A stretch of 64,000 bases of DNA from Petroclostridium xylanilyticum (lineage in GTDB: Bacteria; Bacillota; Clostridia; SK-Y3). Positions within the stretch are counted from its first letter, which is position 1; every line of letters begins with the position of its first letter. The translations under genes were made by a program, and so were the position numbers. The DNA is taken from NCBI RefSeq assembly GCF_002252565.1, contig NZ_NPML01000029.1, positions 62,001 to 126,000 of the forward strand, written 5' to 3'. Below, one piece after another: positions 1 through 9,285 of the stretch. Below the pieces are notes generated by a model. It worked only from the letters and a program-made list of their open reading frames with translations, was not told where the DNA came from and made no database searches.

Positions 1-642
1 TTGCAAGCGCAAATTAATCCACATTTTCTATCTAATACGTTAAATAATGTCCGGTGGCTGGCTCGTATACAAAATGCTGATAACATAGAAAAACTTATTA
101 CTTCGTTAATTTATCTTCTTCATGGAAGTATGGGGAAAGGTGACGAACTAATAACCGTTATGGAAGAAATCAATTATTTAAAAAATTATATTACTATACA
201 AGAATATAGATATTATGATAAGTTTAAAGTGTCATTTAAGATAGAAGAAGAAGTGCTTAACTATAAAATATTAAGATTTGTACTGCAGCCAATATTGGAA
301 AATTCTATTATTCATGGAATAGAGCCTATGAATGGACAAGGTTTAATTGTCATAAAAGCATTTACAGATGCCGATCATTTGAAAATAACAGTCACAGATA
401 ATGGTGTGGGAATTCCCAAAGAAAAATTGGAGGGCACTTTATCTCATGATCCTTATACAAGAAGATCAAGATTTAATGGTATGGGCTTAGCAAATGTTGA
501 AGAAAGAATTAAATTGTTTTTCGGGCCGCAATATGGTATTTTTATCCAAAGCATACCGGATTTCTATACAACTGTAGAAATAATACTGCCAATCATTAAG
601 AAGGAAGGTGGCTTAGAAAATGCTCAAGGTATTAATAGTTGA
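1..642 (+). CDS. YesM-type sensor histidine kinase, C-terminal part (cut by window edge)
   Basis: Only the catalytic end of a membrane histidine kinase is inside the window. The first residues contain the phospho-acceptor motif QINPHFL typical of the His_kinase (YesM/LytS-like) family, followed by an N-box (LQPILENSIIHG) and G-boxes (DNGVGIP, GMGLANVEER) of an HATPase_c domain. The sensor, membrane and HAMP parts must lie upstream. The stop overlaps the start of the response regulator by 23 bases, which indicates translational coupling. By family and context it should sense an extracellular sugar, possibly through the binding protein encoded downstream, and phosphorylate the YesN-like regulator. 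The TTG at position 1 is not a true start. Confidence 0.93.
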   Translation: MQAQINPHFLSNTLNNVRWLARIQNADNIEKLITSLIYLLHGSMGKGDELITVMEEINYLKNYITIQEYRYYDKFKVSFKIEEEVLNYKILRFVLQPILENSIIHGIEPMNGQGLIVIKAFTDADHLKITVTDNGVGIPKEKLEGTLSHDPYTRRSRFNGMGLANVEERIKLFFGPQYGIFIQSIPDFYTTVEIILPIIKKEGGLENAQGINS

Positions 643-2254
643 TGATGATATTCTTTCACGTGCCAATCTTAAAAGTCTGTTGGATTGGGGTAAACATGGA
701 TTTGAAATCTGCGGAGAAGCAAGTAATGGGCAAATTGCAGTAAACATGATTGATAAAATGATACCCGATATTGTAATTACAGATATAAGCATGCCTGTTA
801 TGGATGGTATAGAGCTCATTGAATATATTGAGCGTAAATATGTAGAAATAAAAGTTATTGCATTAAGTGGTTATAATGATTTTGACTATGTAAGACAAAG
901 TATGAAAAAAGGTGCCGTTGATTATATACTTAAACATGAACTTGATTCTAAAATTTTAATTAACGCTTTGGAAATGGCCCGTTACAATATTCTAAGCGGG
1001 AGGAGTGAATTACATAGGAAACAACAATTGGAAATTGAGCTTGCTTCTGCCAAGCCCATACTCAAGAATAACTTCATAAAGCAGTTAATCTATGGGGAAA
1101 TAGTTGATAAAAACAGAATAGAGAGAGAAGTTAAAACACTTGATATAAATATGGAAACAACAAATCTAACCATCATTGCGGTAGAAATTGACGACTACTC
1201 ATTTTTAGAGGAAAAGTATGCTGCTATTTCTGAAATAAATAAGTTTACCAAAGCATTTTTAGACATATGCCAGGGGGTTTTAAATGACTGGGGAAAGGCT
1301 GTAATATCCCATGTGGAAAAAGGAAAATTTGTTATAATTCTTTCTTTGGGGAGAGTATACAGTTTATTATATGTCTACAATAGTATCAATGCCGTAATAG
1401 AACAGATAAGGAGTAGCATAAAAAGATATCTAAATATTACTGCTTGTTTTGGCATTAGTGAAATCTGTAATGATATAGAAAAGATACGTATCTATTATAA
1501 AGACGCTGAAGAAAAGTTAAAAATAAAATTTTATCAGGGAAAAGACAAAATACTTAGAGAAAAGAGTACAGGGCATGTTGACGACAATTTTACCAACCTT
1601 GATTTAAATGATGAGCAAAATATTATTCTTAGTGTTAAATCTTTTGATTTCTTGAAAGTCAAAGAATATATAGATTTGATTTTTAAGAGAATTATAAACA
1701 GCAAAATGAATAATAAGTCCACGCAGATGATTGTAATTGAACTTATTAACATTGTAAACAGGATAGCGAGAGAATCGGCAATTGATATCAATCTTATTTA
1801 TTCACAAAATGACATACCTTATTTAAAATTTCAAAAGTATGATACGATATACGATATAAAAAACTGGATTGAGGATATTTTTGAAAAACTTATCAATGAA
1901 TTGAAGTCGCAACAGATCGATGAAATATATACTGATATTACAAAAAAAGCGATAGAATACATTCATGCTAATTATCAGAGAAACATTTCTCTTAATGAGG
2001 TTGCCGAGTATATTGGTATTAACAGTTCATACTTAAGTAGAGTATTTAAGGAAGATTGTGGGAAAGGTTTTGTGGAATATTTAAATATGCGTAGAGTCGA
2101 AAAGGCCAGGTTATTAATTGAAATGGGAAATTTCAAACTAAAGGAAATTGTAAAAGAAGTGGGCTTTAGCAATTATAATTATTTCTTTAAGGTCTTTAAG
2201 GAAATCTTAGGTATGACTCCACAGGAATATGAATCTTCATTAAAAAAAATGTAG
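620..2254 (+). CDS. YesN-type response regulator with AraC HTH
   Basis: A 544-residue regulator. An N-terminal receiver domain (about residues 1-120) carries the acidic pair VDDD at residues 7-10 and the likely phospho-acceptor Asp55 in IVITDISMP. A long middle region is typical of YesN proteins. The C-terminal 100 residues form a double helix-turn-helix AraC domain (NISLNEVAEYIGINSSYLSR and the second helix pair near GFSNYNYFFKVFKE). It overlaps the kinase gene and precedes an ABC importer with a GH51 enzyme, so its likely target is the promoter near 2340-2430. The same pair-plus-importer layout recurs at 44428-52577. Confidence 0.94.
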   Translation: MLKVLIVDDDILSRANLKSLLDWGKHGFEICGEASNGQIAVNMIDKMIPDIVITDISMPVMDGIELIEYIERKYVEIKVIALSGYNDFDYVRQSMKKGAVDYILKHELDSKILINALEMARYNILSGRSELHRKQQLEIELASAKPILKNNFIKQLIYGEIVDKNRIEREVKTLDINMETTNLTIIAVEIDDYSFLEEKYAAISEINKFTKAFLDICQGVLNDWGKAVISHVEKGKFVIILSLGRVYSLLYVYNSINAVIEQIRSSIKRYLNITACFGISEICNDIEKIRIYYKDAEEKLKIKFYQGKDKILREKSTGHVDDNFTNLDLNDEQNIILSVKSFDFLKVKEYIDLIFKRIINSKMNNKSTQMIVIELINIVNRIARESAIDINLIYSQNDIPYLKFQKYDTIYDIKNWIEDIFEKLINELKSQQIDEIYTDITKKAIEYIHANYQRNISLNEVAEYIGINSSYLSRVFKEDCGKGFVEYLNMRRVEKARLLIEMGNFKLKEIVKEVGFSNYNYFFKVFKEILGMTPQEYESSLKKM

Positions 2255-2423
2255 TAAATGTAAAAAAAATATAATGATTTATGAGTAATATTATAAAAAT
2301 ATTATAATGAATGTAAAAAAAGTTGAGTACGCTACGATGGTCTTATATTGTATAATTTTAACAAAAGATAATGTATGAATTGAAAACAGTAATTTATACA
2401 TTGTCCATAATAAAATTGTACTT

Positions 2424-2435
2424 TTTGACGTCAAA
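2424..2435. promoter_or_regulatory. Perfect 12-bp palindrome upstream of binding-protein gene
   Basis: TTTGACGTCAAA is a perfect palindrome 40 bases before the ATG of the binding protein at 2476. The gap 2255-2475 is otherwise very AT-rich with TATAAT-like stretches near 2344-2356, but no -35/-10 pair with standard spacing stands out. The palindrome could be an operator or a short 5' leader hairpin. Function is inferred only from position. Confidence 0.4.
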
Positions 2436-2475
2436 GGTATAGTTTTAAGCAAAATAAAAAATAGGGGGCATTTAG

Positions 2476-3834
2476 ATGAAAAGAACTTTATGTGTTATTA
2501 TGGCTGCAGTACTTTTCTTTAGTATTGCTTTGACAGGATGTGGCTCAGCACCAAAACAGCCTGCTAATCAGGCTCAATCCTCTAATTCTGCACAGCAGGA
2601 AACACAACAAAAGAAGGAAGAACTCAAAAAGACAACACAATTTTCTTTTTGGACATTCCAGGCACTACATCAGCAGTTTATTGATGATGCGGTAGCAAGC
2701 TGGAACAAGACAAATGAAAACAAGCCTATAGCAATCAAAACGGATGTATACCCTTATGACGAGATGCACAATAAATTGTTGATTGCTTTACAATCGGGAA
2801 CAGGTGCACCGGATATTGTAGACATAGAAATTAGCAAGTACTCGAATTATTTAAAGGGAAAAAATCCTGCCCTCGTACCATTAAATAAAATTGTTGAACC
2901 TGAATTAGATAAGATGATCAAAGCAAGATTTGATAACTATGCAAAAGACGGTAAGTATTACGGGATTGACTATCACGTTGGTGCAGCTGTCATGTATTAT
3001 AACAAGGAAATCCTAGATAAAGCCGGCGTAAATGCTGATGATATTAAGACCTGGAGCGATTATGTTGCTGCCGGCAAAAAAGTTGCAGCAGCAGCAGGGG
3101 TACCAATGACCACCATTGAAGTAACAGATCAGTGGACATTCCATCCGATGATCAGCCAGCAAGGTTCTGATTATTTAGATAAAGATGGAAATCCAATCCT
3201 GGATAATGAAATAAATATTAAGACGCTTCAATTTCTAAAAGATATGATCTATACCGATAAGATTGCAATTCCCACTCCGGGTGGGCATCACCACACAGAA
3301 GAATACTATGCGTTTATGAATAAAGGCGGCGCCGCGTCGGTATTAATGCCCATTTGGTATATGGGTAGATTTGTCCAGTATATGCCGGATTTGAAAGGAA
3401 AGATTATCGTTAGACCATTACCTAAATGGAAGGATGACGGATTCAGATCCGCAGGGATGGGAGGAACAGGTACATCTATCACTGTTCAATGTAAAAATGT
3501 TGATCTTGCGATGGAATTTTTAAACTTTGCTAAGCTTTCAAAGGAAGGCGCCAAAAAGACATGGACAGTTTTAGGATTTGATCCTATCCGGTGGGATGTT
3601 TGGGAAGATCCTGAAATGAAGGCAGATAACAAATATACTGATTATTTCGGGAAAGGTATTTTTGATATGCTTATGCAAATTAAAGATGAGATCAATTCTA
3701 TAAATGTTGGTGAGAAGTTCCCGGCTGCTGCTGCGGCAGTGAAAAAGGATGTAATGTTCAAAGCTTTGAAGGAACAAAGCTTAACTCCTGAGCAATCTTT
3801 AAAAGCCACAGCGGAAGAACTGCGTAAAAAATAA
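2476..3834 (+). CDS. Sugar ABC transporter substrate-binding lipoprotein (family 1)
   Basis: A 452-residue extracellular solute-binding protein. The signal peptide ends in the lipobox LTGC with Cys22 as the lipidation site, followed by a Gln/Ser-rich linker to about residue 55 and a family-1 sugar-binding fold (FWTFQALHQQF near the start of the domain). A strong ribosome site (GGGGG about 7 bases upstream) supports the ATG. The two permeases and GH51 arabinofuranosidase downstream point to arabino-oligosaccharides as the cargo; no ATPase is encoded here, so a shared MsmX-type ATPase elsewhere is expected. The gene is separated from the permeases by a perfect 20-bp stem-loop. Confidence 0.93.
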   Translation: MKRTLCVIMAAVLFFSIALTGCGSAPKQPANQAQSSNSAQQETQQKKEELKKTTQFSFWTFQALHQQFIDDAVASWNKTNENKPIAIKTDVYPYDEMHNKLLIALQSGTGAPDIVDIEISKYSNYLKGKNPALVPLNKIVEPELDKMIKARFDNYAKDGKYYGIDYHVGAAVMYYNKEILDKAGVNADDIKTWSDYVAAGKKVAAAAGVPMTTIEVTDQWTFHPMISQQGSDYLDKDGNPILDNEINIKTLQFLKDMIYTDKIAIPTPGGHHHTEEYYAFMNKGGAASVLMPIWYMGRFVQYMPDLKGKIIVRPLPKWKDDGFRSAGMGGTGTSITVQCKNVDLAMEFLNFAKLSKEGAKKTWTVLGFDPIRWDVWEDPEMKADNKYTDYFGKGIFDMLMQIKDEINSINVGEKFPAAAAAVKKDVMFKALKEQSLTPEQSLKATAEELRKK

Positions 3835-3861
3835 GATTTCACTAGTGTTGTTGATTAATTA

Positions 3862-3905
3862 GGAGTAAAAGATTCAACTGGAGTGCCAGTTGAATCTTTT
3901 ACTCC
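3862..3905 (+). terminator. Perfect 20-bp intercistronic stem-loop after binding-protein gene
   Basis: Arms 3862-3881 and 3886-3905 are exact reverse complements (20 bp) around a 4-base AGTG loop. There is no T-tract after it; the ribosome site of the next gene (AAGGGGGAG) follows at once. This fits a partial terminator or an RNA processing/stability hairpin that raises binding-protein mRNA over permease mRNA. Similar hairpins occur at the same place in two other ABC operons of this window (22447-22487, 49328-49365). Confidence 0.85.
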
Positions 3906-3920
3906 AAAGGGGGAGTATCA

Positions 3921-4859
3921 GTGTTGAGTAGTGTACCGCAAACAGACACTATAACAATTAAATATAATAGAAAGAAAAACATATTCTATTCAGATAAAGT
4001 AGTACCATATATTTTCGTTTTGCCTTTTATAATCTCATTTTTGACTTTTTATCTTTATTCTATTATATCAACCATTATGATGAGTTTTCAGACCATTTCA
4101 GGTCTGAATGATGTGGAATTTGTAGGGCTTAAAAATTATATGAATCTTAATAACCCGCACTTTTTTAATGCTTTAACGGTTAGCGCAAAATATACTTTTT
4201 TTACGCTTTTGGTTTTAATTCCATTACCTATGTTGTTAGCGGTTGTCCTAAATAGCAAAATGACGATAGGACGAAATTTCTTCAGGTCAACACTTTTCAT
4301 ACCTGCATTGACTTCAGTCATTGTAGCAGGTATCTTTTTCAGATATTCGTTTGGTGAGCAGGAAACGACTTTGGCAAATGCAATTATTAAGTCATTTGGG
4401 ATTGGACCAATCGTTTGGCTGCAATCAAAGAGTACAGCTATATTTATTCTCGTTGTTTTGGCAACATGGAGATGGCTTGGTGTAAATATTGTTTATTTTT
4501 TATCAGGATTACAGGGAATTTCATCAGAACTCTACGAATCTGCTGAAATTGATGGTGCTAACACCATTGATAAGTTTTTTAAAATTACCATTCCTTGTCT
4601 AAAGCCAGTTATCATTTATGTGGTAACTATAAGTGTCTACGCTGGATTCGCAATGTTTGCCGAATCATTTGCTTATTGGCGGTCAACACCTCCGGGAGAT
4701 ATTGGACTTACTTTAGTAGGATATATTTATCAGGAGGGTTTTAACAATAATGACTTGGGATTTGCTTCAGCGATAGGTATAACGCTGCTTGCCATTGTTT
4801 TTGTACTGAACCTTATCCAATTGACACTATTCGGATTTTTTAAAAAGGAGAGTGATTAA
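3921..4859 (+). CDS. Sugar ABC transporter permease, MalF/UgpA type
   Basis: A 312-residue integral membrane protein with a GTG start placed 6 bases after AAGGGGGAG. Six or so hydrophobic segments are visible, the first near residues 27-50. The binding-protein-dependent permease EAA loop is seen at ELYESAEIDGANTIDKFFKITIP, the contact site for the ATPase. It pairs with the permease that begins 2 bases after its stop. Together with the 2476 lipoprotein it should form the inner-membrane channel for arabino-oligosaccharides. Confidence 0.92.
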   Translation: MLSSVPQTDTITIKYNRKKNIFYSDKVVPYIFVLPFIISFLTFYLYSIISTIMMSFQTISGLNDVEFVGLKNYMNLNNPHFFNALTVSAKYTFFTLLVLIPLPMLLAVVLNSKMTIGRNFFRSTLFIPALTSVIVAGIFFRYSFGEQETTLANAIIKSFGIGPIVWLQSKSTAIFILVVLATWRWLGVNIVYFLSGLQGISSELYESAEIDGANTIDKFFKITIPCLKPVIIYVVTISVYAGFAMFAESFAYWRSTPPGDIGLTLVGYIYQEGFNNNDLGFASAIGITLLAIVFVLNLIQLTLFGFFKKESD

Positions 4860-4861
4860 GG

Positions 4862-5716
4862 ATGAAAATGAAATCAACGCGCAAAAAGAATAGAATTATT
4901 ACTATTACTAACTTGATCATTCTTTCACTATTTAGCGTTATAGCCCTTGCTCCTTTTTATTTTATGTTTGTGTCCTCTTTTAAGCCCGGTGAAGAGCTAT
5001 TAAGAAATGGAATTAATGTAAACATTCAGCCTCAAATAATGAGCATCAAAAATTATGTTTTGTTGTTTACCGATGAAAGCAGTTTGTATTTACATTGGTA
5101 TAAAAATAGTATCATTATAACGCTTCTTCATACGGTACTTGCATTATTTTTAACGTCAATGGTGGGTTATGGTCTTGCCGTATATAATTTTAAAGGTAGA
5201 AACCTTATTTTTACGGTTGTTCTAGTTGTAATGATGATTCCTATAGAGATCTTGATATTACCACTTTACAAGCTAATGGTTTCTTTAAAGCTCATTAATA
5301 CCTACTTTGGCGTTGTACTGCCCTTTGTAGTCTCTCCGTTTGCAGTCTTCTTTTTTAGACAATATGCGGTAGGGCTGCCAAAAGATTATTTGGATGCAGG
5401 AAGAATTGATGGGTGCAGTGAATTTGGAATATATTTTAGAATTATGATGCCACTTATGCTGCCAGCTTTCGGGGCAATGGTAATTCTTCAGGCAATGTCT
5501 AGCTGGAATAGTTTTATATGGCCGCTAATTGTTTTAAGAACAAATGAGATGCTTACTATCCCTATAGGACTTGCCTCGTTGATTACACCATATGGTAACA
5601 ATTATGATATGCTGATGCCCGGGGCGGTAATGTCCATTGTTCCTATTTTAATAATATTCCTTCTCAATCAGAAAGCATTTATCTCCGGATTAACTGTCGG
5701 TGGAGTAAAAGGATGA
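4862..5716 (+). CDS. Sugar ABC transporter permease, MalG type
   Basis: A 284-residue permease with predicted membrane segments starting near residues 14-36 and an EAA loop at DYLDAGRIDGCSEFGIYFRIMMP. The C-terminus ends with the GLTVGGVKG tail common to MalG-type carbohydrate permeases. It starts 2 bases after the upstream permease stop, so the two are co-translated partners. The GH51 gene follows about 60 bases downstream. Confidence 0.92.
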   Translation: MKMKSTRKKNRIITITNLIILSLFSVIALAPFYFMFVSSFKPGEELLRNGINVNIQPQIMSIKNYVLLFTDESSLYLHWYKNSIIITLLHTVLALFLTSMVGYGLAVYNFKGRNLIFTVVLVVMMIPIEILILPLYKLMVSLKLINTYFGVVLPFVVSPFAVFFFRQYAVGLPKDYLDAGRIDGCSEFGIYFRIMMPLMLPAFGAMVILQAMSSWNSFIWPLIVLRTNEMLTIPIGLASLITPYGNNYDMLMPGAVMSIVPILIIFLLNQKAFISGLTVGGVKG

Positions 5717-5777
5717 AAAGCAAGTACTCTCTTAAAAATGATGAATTCTAATACTATAAAAACTTGGGGGATTGATT

Positions 5778-7280
5778 ATGAAAAATACAAAGTGTATCGT
5801 TGATAAAAACTATGTGATTGATAAAATAGATAACCGTATTTATGGCTCGTTTATAGAACATCTGGGAAGAGCTGTATACACAGGAATATATGAACCGGGG
5901 CATCCAGCTGCCGATGAATATGGCTTCAGAAAAGATGTAATTGAACTTGTTAAGGAGCTAAATGTGCCAATTGTAAGATATCCCGGCGGCAATTTTGTTT
6001 CGGGTTATAATTGGACGGATGGAATAGGTCCAAAGGCAGAAAGGCCGAGAAGACTGGAACTTGCCTGGTACTCAATAGAAACAAATGAGATGGGGATTGA
6101 TGAATTTGCCGATTGGAGTAAAAAAGCAAATACAGAAATAATGGCTGCTGTTAATTTGGGTACAGGAACACCGCAAGAAGCAGGCAATATGGTTGAATAC
6201 TGTAACCATCCTTCGGGAACATACTGGAGTGATTTAAGAAGAAAGTATGGACATAATGATCCGTACAATATAAAAGTGTGGTGCCTAGGGAATGAGATGG
6301 ATGGACCATGGCAAATTTGCCACTTGTCTGCTGATGACTATGGCAAAAAAGCATTAGAAGCAGCTAAAATCATGAAATGGGTTGACCCGACAATTGAGTT
6401 GGTTGCTTGCGGCAGTTCAAACTCAAAAATGCCTACATATCCTGAGTGGGATAGAGTGGTATTGGAGCATTTATATGATAAGGTGGATTATATCTCAATG
6501 CATAGGTATTACTATGAAGGGGAAAATGGCGGAACTACCGAAGATTTTCTTGCTTCATTTGTTGATATGGACAGATTCATACATACCATTGCTTCTGTTA
6601 TTGATTATGTAAAAGCGAAGAATCGCAGCAGCAAAACATTAAAAATCTCCTTTGATGAGTGGAATGTATGGTATCAGAATAAAAGGACACGATACCCCTG
6701 GGAGATTGCTCCTCCAATTCTTGAAGATAACTATTCATTATTAGATGCCCTTGTTGTAGGTGGTTTGATGTGTACACTGGTGAATAGTGCAGATAAGGTA
6801 AAAATGGCTTGCCTTGCACAGCTTGTCAATGTCATTGCACCTATTTTTACAGAGAAGGGCGGTAGGTCCATCAGGCAAACAATTTTCTATCCATTTAAGC
6901 AAGTTTCAAATTATGCAAGAGGTGTTGCATTAAAACCGATTATCACAACTCCAAAATTTGAAACGGCTCTTTACGGTGATGCTCCAACTGTTCAAATGTC
7001 TGTCACTTTTGATGAAGAAAATGACAGTGTTTGCGTATTTGCACTTAACTGTGATAGAAACGAAGATATGCAGTTGTCACTGGACCTGCGCTCATTCGGA
7101 AATATAAAAATTGTTGAACATGTTGTTTTAGATGGAGAGGACCTTTATGCAACAAATACCTTTGATAATCCTGAAAATATAAAGCCTAGAAACATGGAAT
7201 TACCAAAAGATGATAACAATACATATGATATTTGTTTGCCTAAGACTTCATGGAACATGATAAGATTTTCAACACGGTGA
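5778..7280 (+). CDS. abfA: GH51 alpha-L-arabinofuranosidase (intracellular)
   Basis: About 500 residues, the normal length for bacterial GH51. The acid/base glutamate is Glu173 in CLGNEMDGPW and the nucleophile is Glu294 in ISFDEWNVWY; the N-terminal stretch NRIYGSFIEHLGRAVY and RYPGGNFVSGYNW are also family hallmarks. There is no signal peptide, so it cleaves imported arabino-oligosaccharides in the cytoplasm and feeds arabinose to the pathway encoded at 40095-44105. An in-frame TTG at 5772 lies one base from the GGGGG ribosome site; the ATG at 5778 has proper spacing and is preferred. Confidence 0.95.
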   Translation: MKNTKCIVDKNYVIDKIDNRIYGSFIEHLGRAVYTGIYEPGHPAADEYGFRKDVIELVKELNVPIVRYPGGNFVSGYNWTDGIGPKAERPRRLELAWYSIETNEMGIDEFADWSKKANTEIMAAVNLGTGTPQEAGNMVEYCNHPSGTYWSDLRRKYGHNDPYNIKVWCLGNEMDGPWQICHLSADDYGKKALEAAKIMKWVDPTIELVACGSSNSKMPTYPEWDRVVLEHLYDKVDYISMHRYYYEGENGGTTEDFLASFVDMDRFIHTIASVIDYVKAKNRSSKTLKISFDEWNVWYQNKRTRYPWEIAPPILEDNYSLLDALVVGGLMCTLVNSADKVKMACLAQLVNVIAPIFTEKGGRSIRQTIFYPFKQVSNYARGVALKPIITTPKFETALYGDAPTVQMSVTFDEENDSVCVFALNCDRNEDMQLSLDLRSFGNIKIVEHVVLDGEDLYATNTFDNPENIKPRNMELPKDDNNTYDICLPKTSWNMIRFSTR

Positions 7281-7748
7281 TGCTTGTTTTTAATAACTAA
7301 AAATTACACATGTATGTTCTTAATAAAAATAAACAGAGGGAATTTTTAGAATAAAATATCCTTCTGTTTAATTCTTTTGTTTCAAGATTAAGGCTATTGT
7401 ATGAGTCATTTTTAGTAACAAAATGTATTTGAAGCTGATAAGTGTTTAATACATTTCTTTATAGCAAATACAGTTTAGGGGTGAAGGTTTATGATGTAGC
7501 GGATAGAGGAGTATAAATATTGGCTGATATCGTATCTCAAAAGGTGATATGCTATATGAAATAATAAAGATATAACACAATGTTTAATATTTAACATTTG
7601 GGGTATATAGATAATATGGTAATGTAGAAAATAACTATTGAGATTGAGATGAAGTATGATGAAGTATTATGTATGATAGTAAAAAGGATTTGGTTTTAAA
7701 TTAATCTCAATCTTAATCTTAATCTGTATCTATGGAGGATATTTTATC
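7281..7748. other. 468-bp intergenic region: weak terminator and an inverted repeat
   Basis: No gene is seen. An imperfect hairpin at 7331-7369 (AAACAGAGGGA pairing with TCCTTCTGTTT, one G-U pair) followed by a T-rich stretch could terminate the arabinofuranosidase operon. A second inverted repeat, 7637-7650 with 7703-7716 (ATTGAGATTGAGAT / ATCTCAATCTTAAT), sits just before gnd and belongs to the AATCTTAATC family also found near 37994 and 56150. Confidence 0.5.
7331..7369 (+). terminator. Possible terminator of the arabino-oligosaccharide operon
   Basis: An 11-bp stem (7331-7341 with 7359-7369, one wobble pair) and a 17-base loop, followed by AATTCTTTTGTTT. The long loop and broken T-tract make it a weak candidate. 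Confidence 0.45.
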
Positions 7749-9170
7749 ATGAAAAAATCGGATATTGGATTAGTCGGATTAGCAGTTATGGGTCAAAACC
7801 TTGTATTGAATATGGCCCGCAATGGTTACAGGGTATCAGTATACAACAGGACTCTGTCAAAAATAGATGAATTTATGAATGAGACGGCTCGGGGAAAAGA
7901 GAATATCGTACCAGCCTATTCATTAGAAGATTTTGTGGAATCCTTGGAAAGACCCAGAAAGGTTTTCTTGATGGTTAAGTCCGGGGCAGCAGTGGATGCG
8001 ATGATACAGGTCCTTATTCCTCATTTAGAGAAGGGTGATATCATTATTGATGGAGGAAATTCTTTTTTTAAGGATACCATGCGAAGAGAAGAGGAGTTAA
8101 GCAAGCTGGGGATATTCTATCTTGGAGTGGGTGTTTCCGGCGGCGAGGAAGGTGCATTGAATGGCCCTAGTATAATGCCTGGGGGCAATCGATCGGCATG
8201 GGACAAAGTAGAAAAGATTTTGACAGATATTTCAGCTAAGGTAGATGATGGTATACCCTGCTGCAGTTATATTGGACCTAATGGGGCAGGTCATTATGTA
8301 AAAATGGTCCACAATGGTATTGAATATGGAGATATGCAGCTTATTGCCGAGGCATATTACTTGATAAAAAACCTTCTTAATATGCCGGCACAGGAAATAA
8401 AAGATGTTTTTGCAAAATGGAACAGCGAGGAATTGAATTCTTACCTCATAGCAATTACTGCTGATATCCTGGGTAAGGTGGATGAGCTGACAGGAAAACC
8501 TTTGGTAGATGTTATTCTGGATACGGCACAACAAAAAGGGACAGGTAAATGGACTTCCCAGGAAGCCTTGGATTTAGGGGTAAGTACTCCTACGATAGCA
8601 GAAGCGGTATTTGCCCGTAATATATCTGCAATAAAATCTGAACGGGTGAATGCTTCTAAAATTTTATCCGGGCCTGAAATAGAATTTAAAGGAAATAAGC
8701 AACAATTTATAGATGACATTAAAAAGGCTTTATATGCATCTAAAATTTGTTCCTATGCCCAGGGGTTTGCATTATTAAAAAAAGCATCGGAAGAATATTC
8801 ATGGGATTTAAAACTGGGAAAAATAGCGTTGCTGTGGAGAGGTGGCTGTATTATCCGGGCCAGATTCTTAAATAAAATTAATGAGGCTTTTGATAGGAAT
8901 CCTAAACTGGAAAACCTTCTTCTTGATCCATTTTTTAAAGAGGTTGTACATGAGTCACAGGACAGCTGGCGAAGGGTGGTAAGTGCTGCAGTAATGAATG
9001 GTATAGCTGTGCCCGCTTTTAGTTCTGCCCTGAACTATTTTGATTCTTATAGAAGTGAATTCCTGCCTGCTAATTTACTTCAGGCCCAGCGGGATTATTT
9101 TGGTGCGCATACATATCAGAGAATTGATAGGGAAGGCGTATTTCATACTGAATGGGTAGATTTAATATAA
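7749..9170 (+). CDS. gnd: 6-phosphogluconate dehydrogenase, decarboxylating
   Basis: A 473-residue enzyme converting 6-phosphogluconate to ribulose 5-phosphate with CO2 and NADPH. The NADP-binding motif GLAVMGQNLVLNMARNG (residues 10-26), the substrate-loop GVSGGEEGALNGPS and the GAGHYVKMVHNGIEYGDMQ signature are intact and length is typical. It stands alone with a ribosome site GGAGG about 10 bases before the ATG and a clean intrinsic terminator behind it. It supplies pentose phosphate intermediates, in keeping with the pentose uptake genes around it. Confidence 0.97.
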   Translation: MKKSDIGLVGLAVMGQNLVLNMARNGYRVSVYNRTLSKIDEFMNETARGKENIVPAYSLEDFVESLERPRKVFLMVKSGAAVDAMIQVLIPHLEKGDIIIDGGNSFFKDTMRREEELSKLGIFYLGVGVSGGEEGALNGPSIMPGGNRSAWDKVEKILTDISAKVDDGIPCCSYIGPNGAGHYVKMVHNGIEYGDMQLIAEAYYLIKNLLNMPAQEIKDVFAKWNSEELNSYLIAITADILGKVDELTGKPLVDVILDTAQQKGTGKWTSQEALDLGVSTPTIAEAVFARNISAIKSERVNASKILSGPEIEFKGNKQQFIDDIKKALYASKICSYAQGFALLKKASEEYSWDLKLGKIALLWRGGCIIRARFLNKINEAFDRNPKLENLLLDPFFKEVVHESQDSWRRVVSAAVMNGIAVPAFSSALNYFDSYRSEFLPANLLQAQRDYFGAHTYQRIDREGVFHTEWVDLI

Positions 9171-9229
9171 AATTACTATTATAAAACTCCAACCGGCGCA
9201 TATTTAATACAGATTAACTACAAAAATTC

Positions 9230-9250
9230 CACCCGAAAGGGTGTTTTTTT
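9230..9250 (+). terminator. Intrinsic terminator of gnd
   Basis: CACCC-GAAA-GGGTG forms a 5-bp stem with a GAAA tetraloop directly followed by seven T residues. It lies about 60 bases after the gnd stop. Confidence 0.88.
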
Positions 9251-9251
9251 G

Positions 9252-9280
9252 TTGCCTATATAAATAACACTAAATATATT
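9252..9280 (+). promoter_or_regulatory. Sigma-A-like promoter for the 9286-9467 RNA
   Basis: TTGCCT (9252-9257) and TATATT (9275-9280) are separated by exactly 17 bases. Predicted transcription start is near 9287, the first base of the outer stem of the structured RNA described next. Confidence 0.6.
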
Positions 9281-9285
9281 ACATT

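Noticed and set aside
2255-2475. A clear sigma-A promoter and a CcpA cre site for the first ABC operon
   Set aside because: The best -35/-10 pairs have spacers of 15 or 22 bases, and no match to the cre consensus was found here or before the other sugar operons.
5772-5777. TTG start for the GH51 gene
   Set aside because: Only one base from the GGGGG ribosome site; the ATG at 5778 is properly spaced.
6382-6612. Alternative-frame ORF within the GH51 gene
   Set aside because: Embedded in a well-conserved enzyme frame, no ribosome site.
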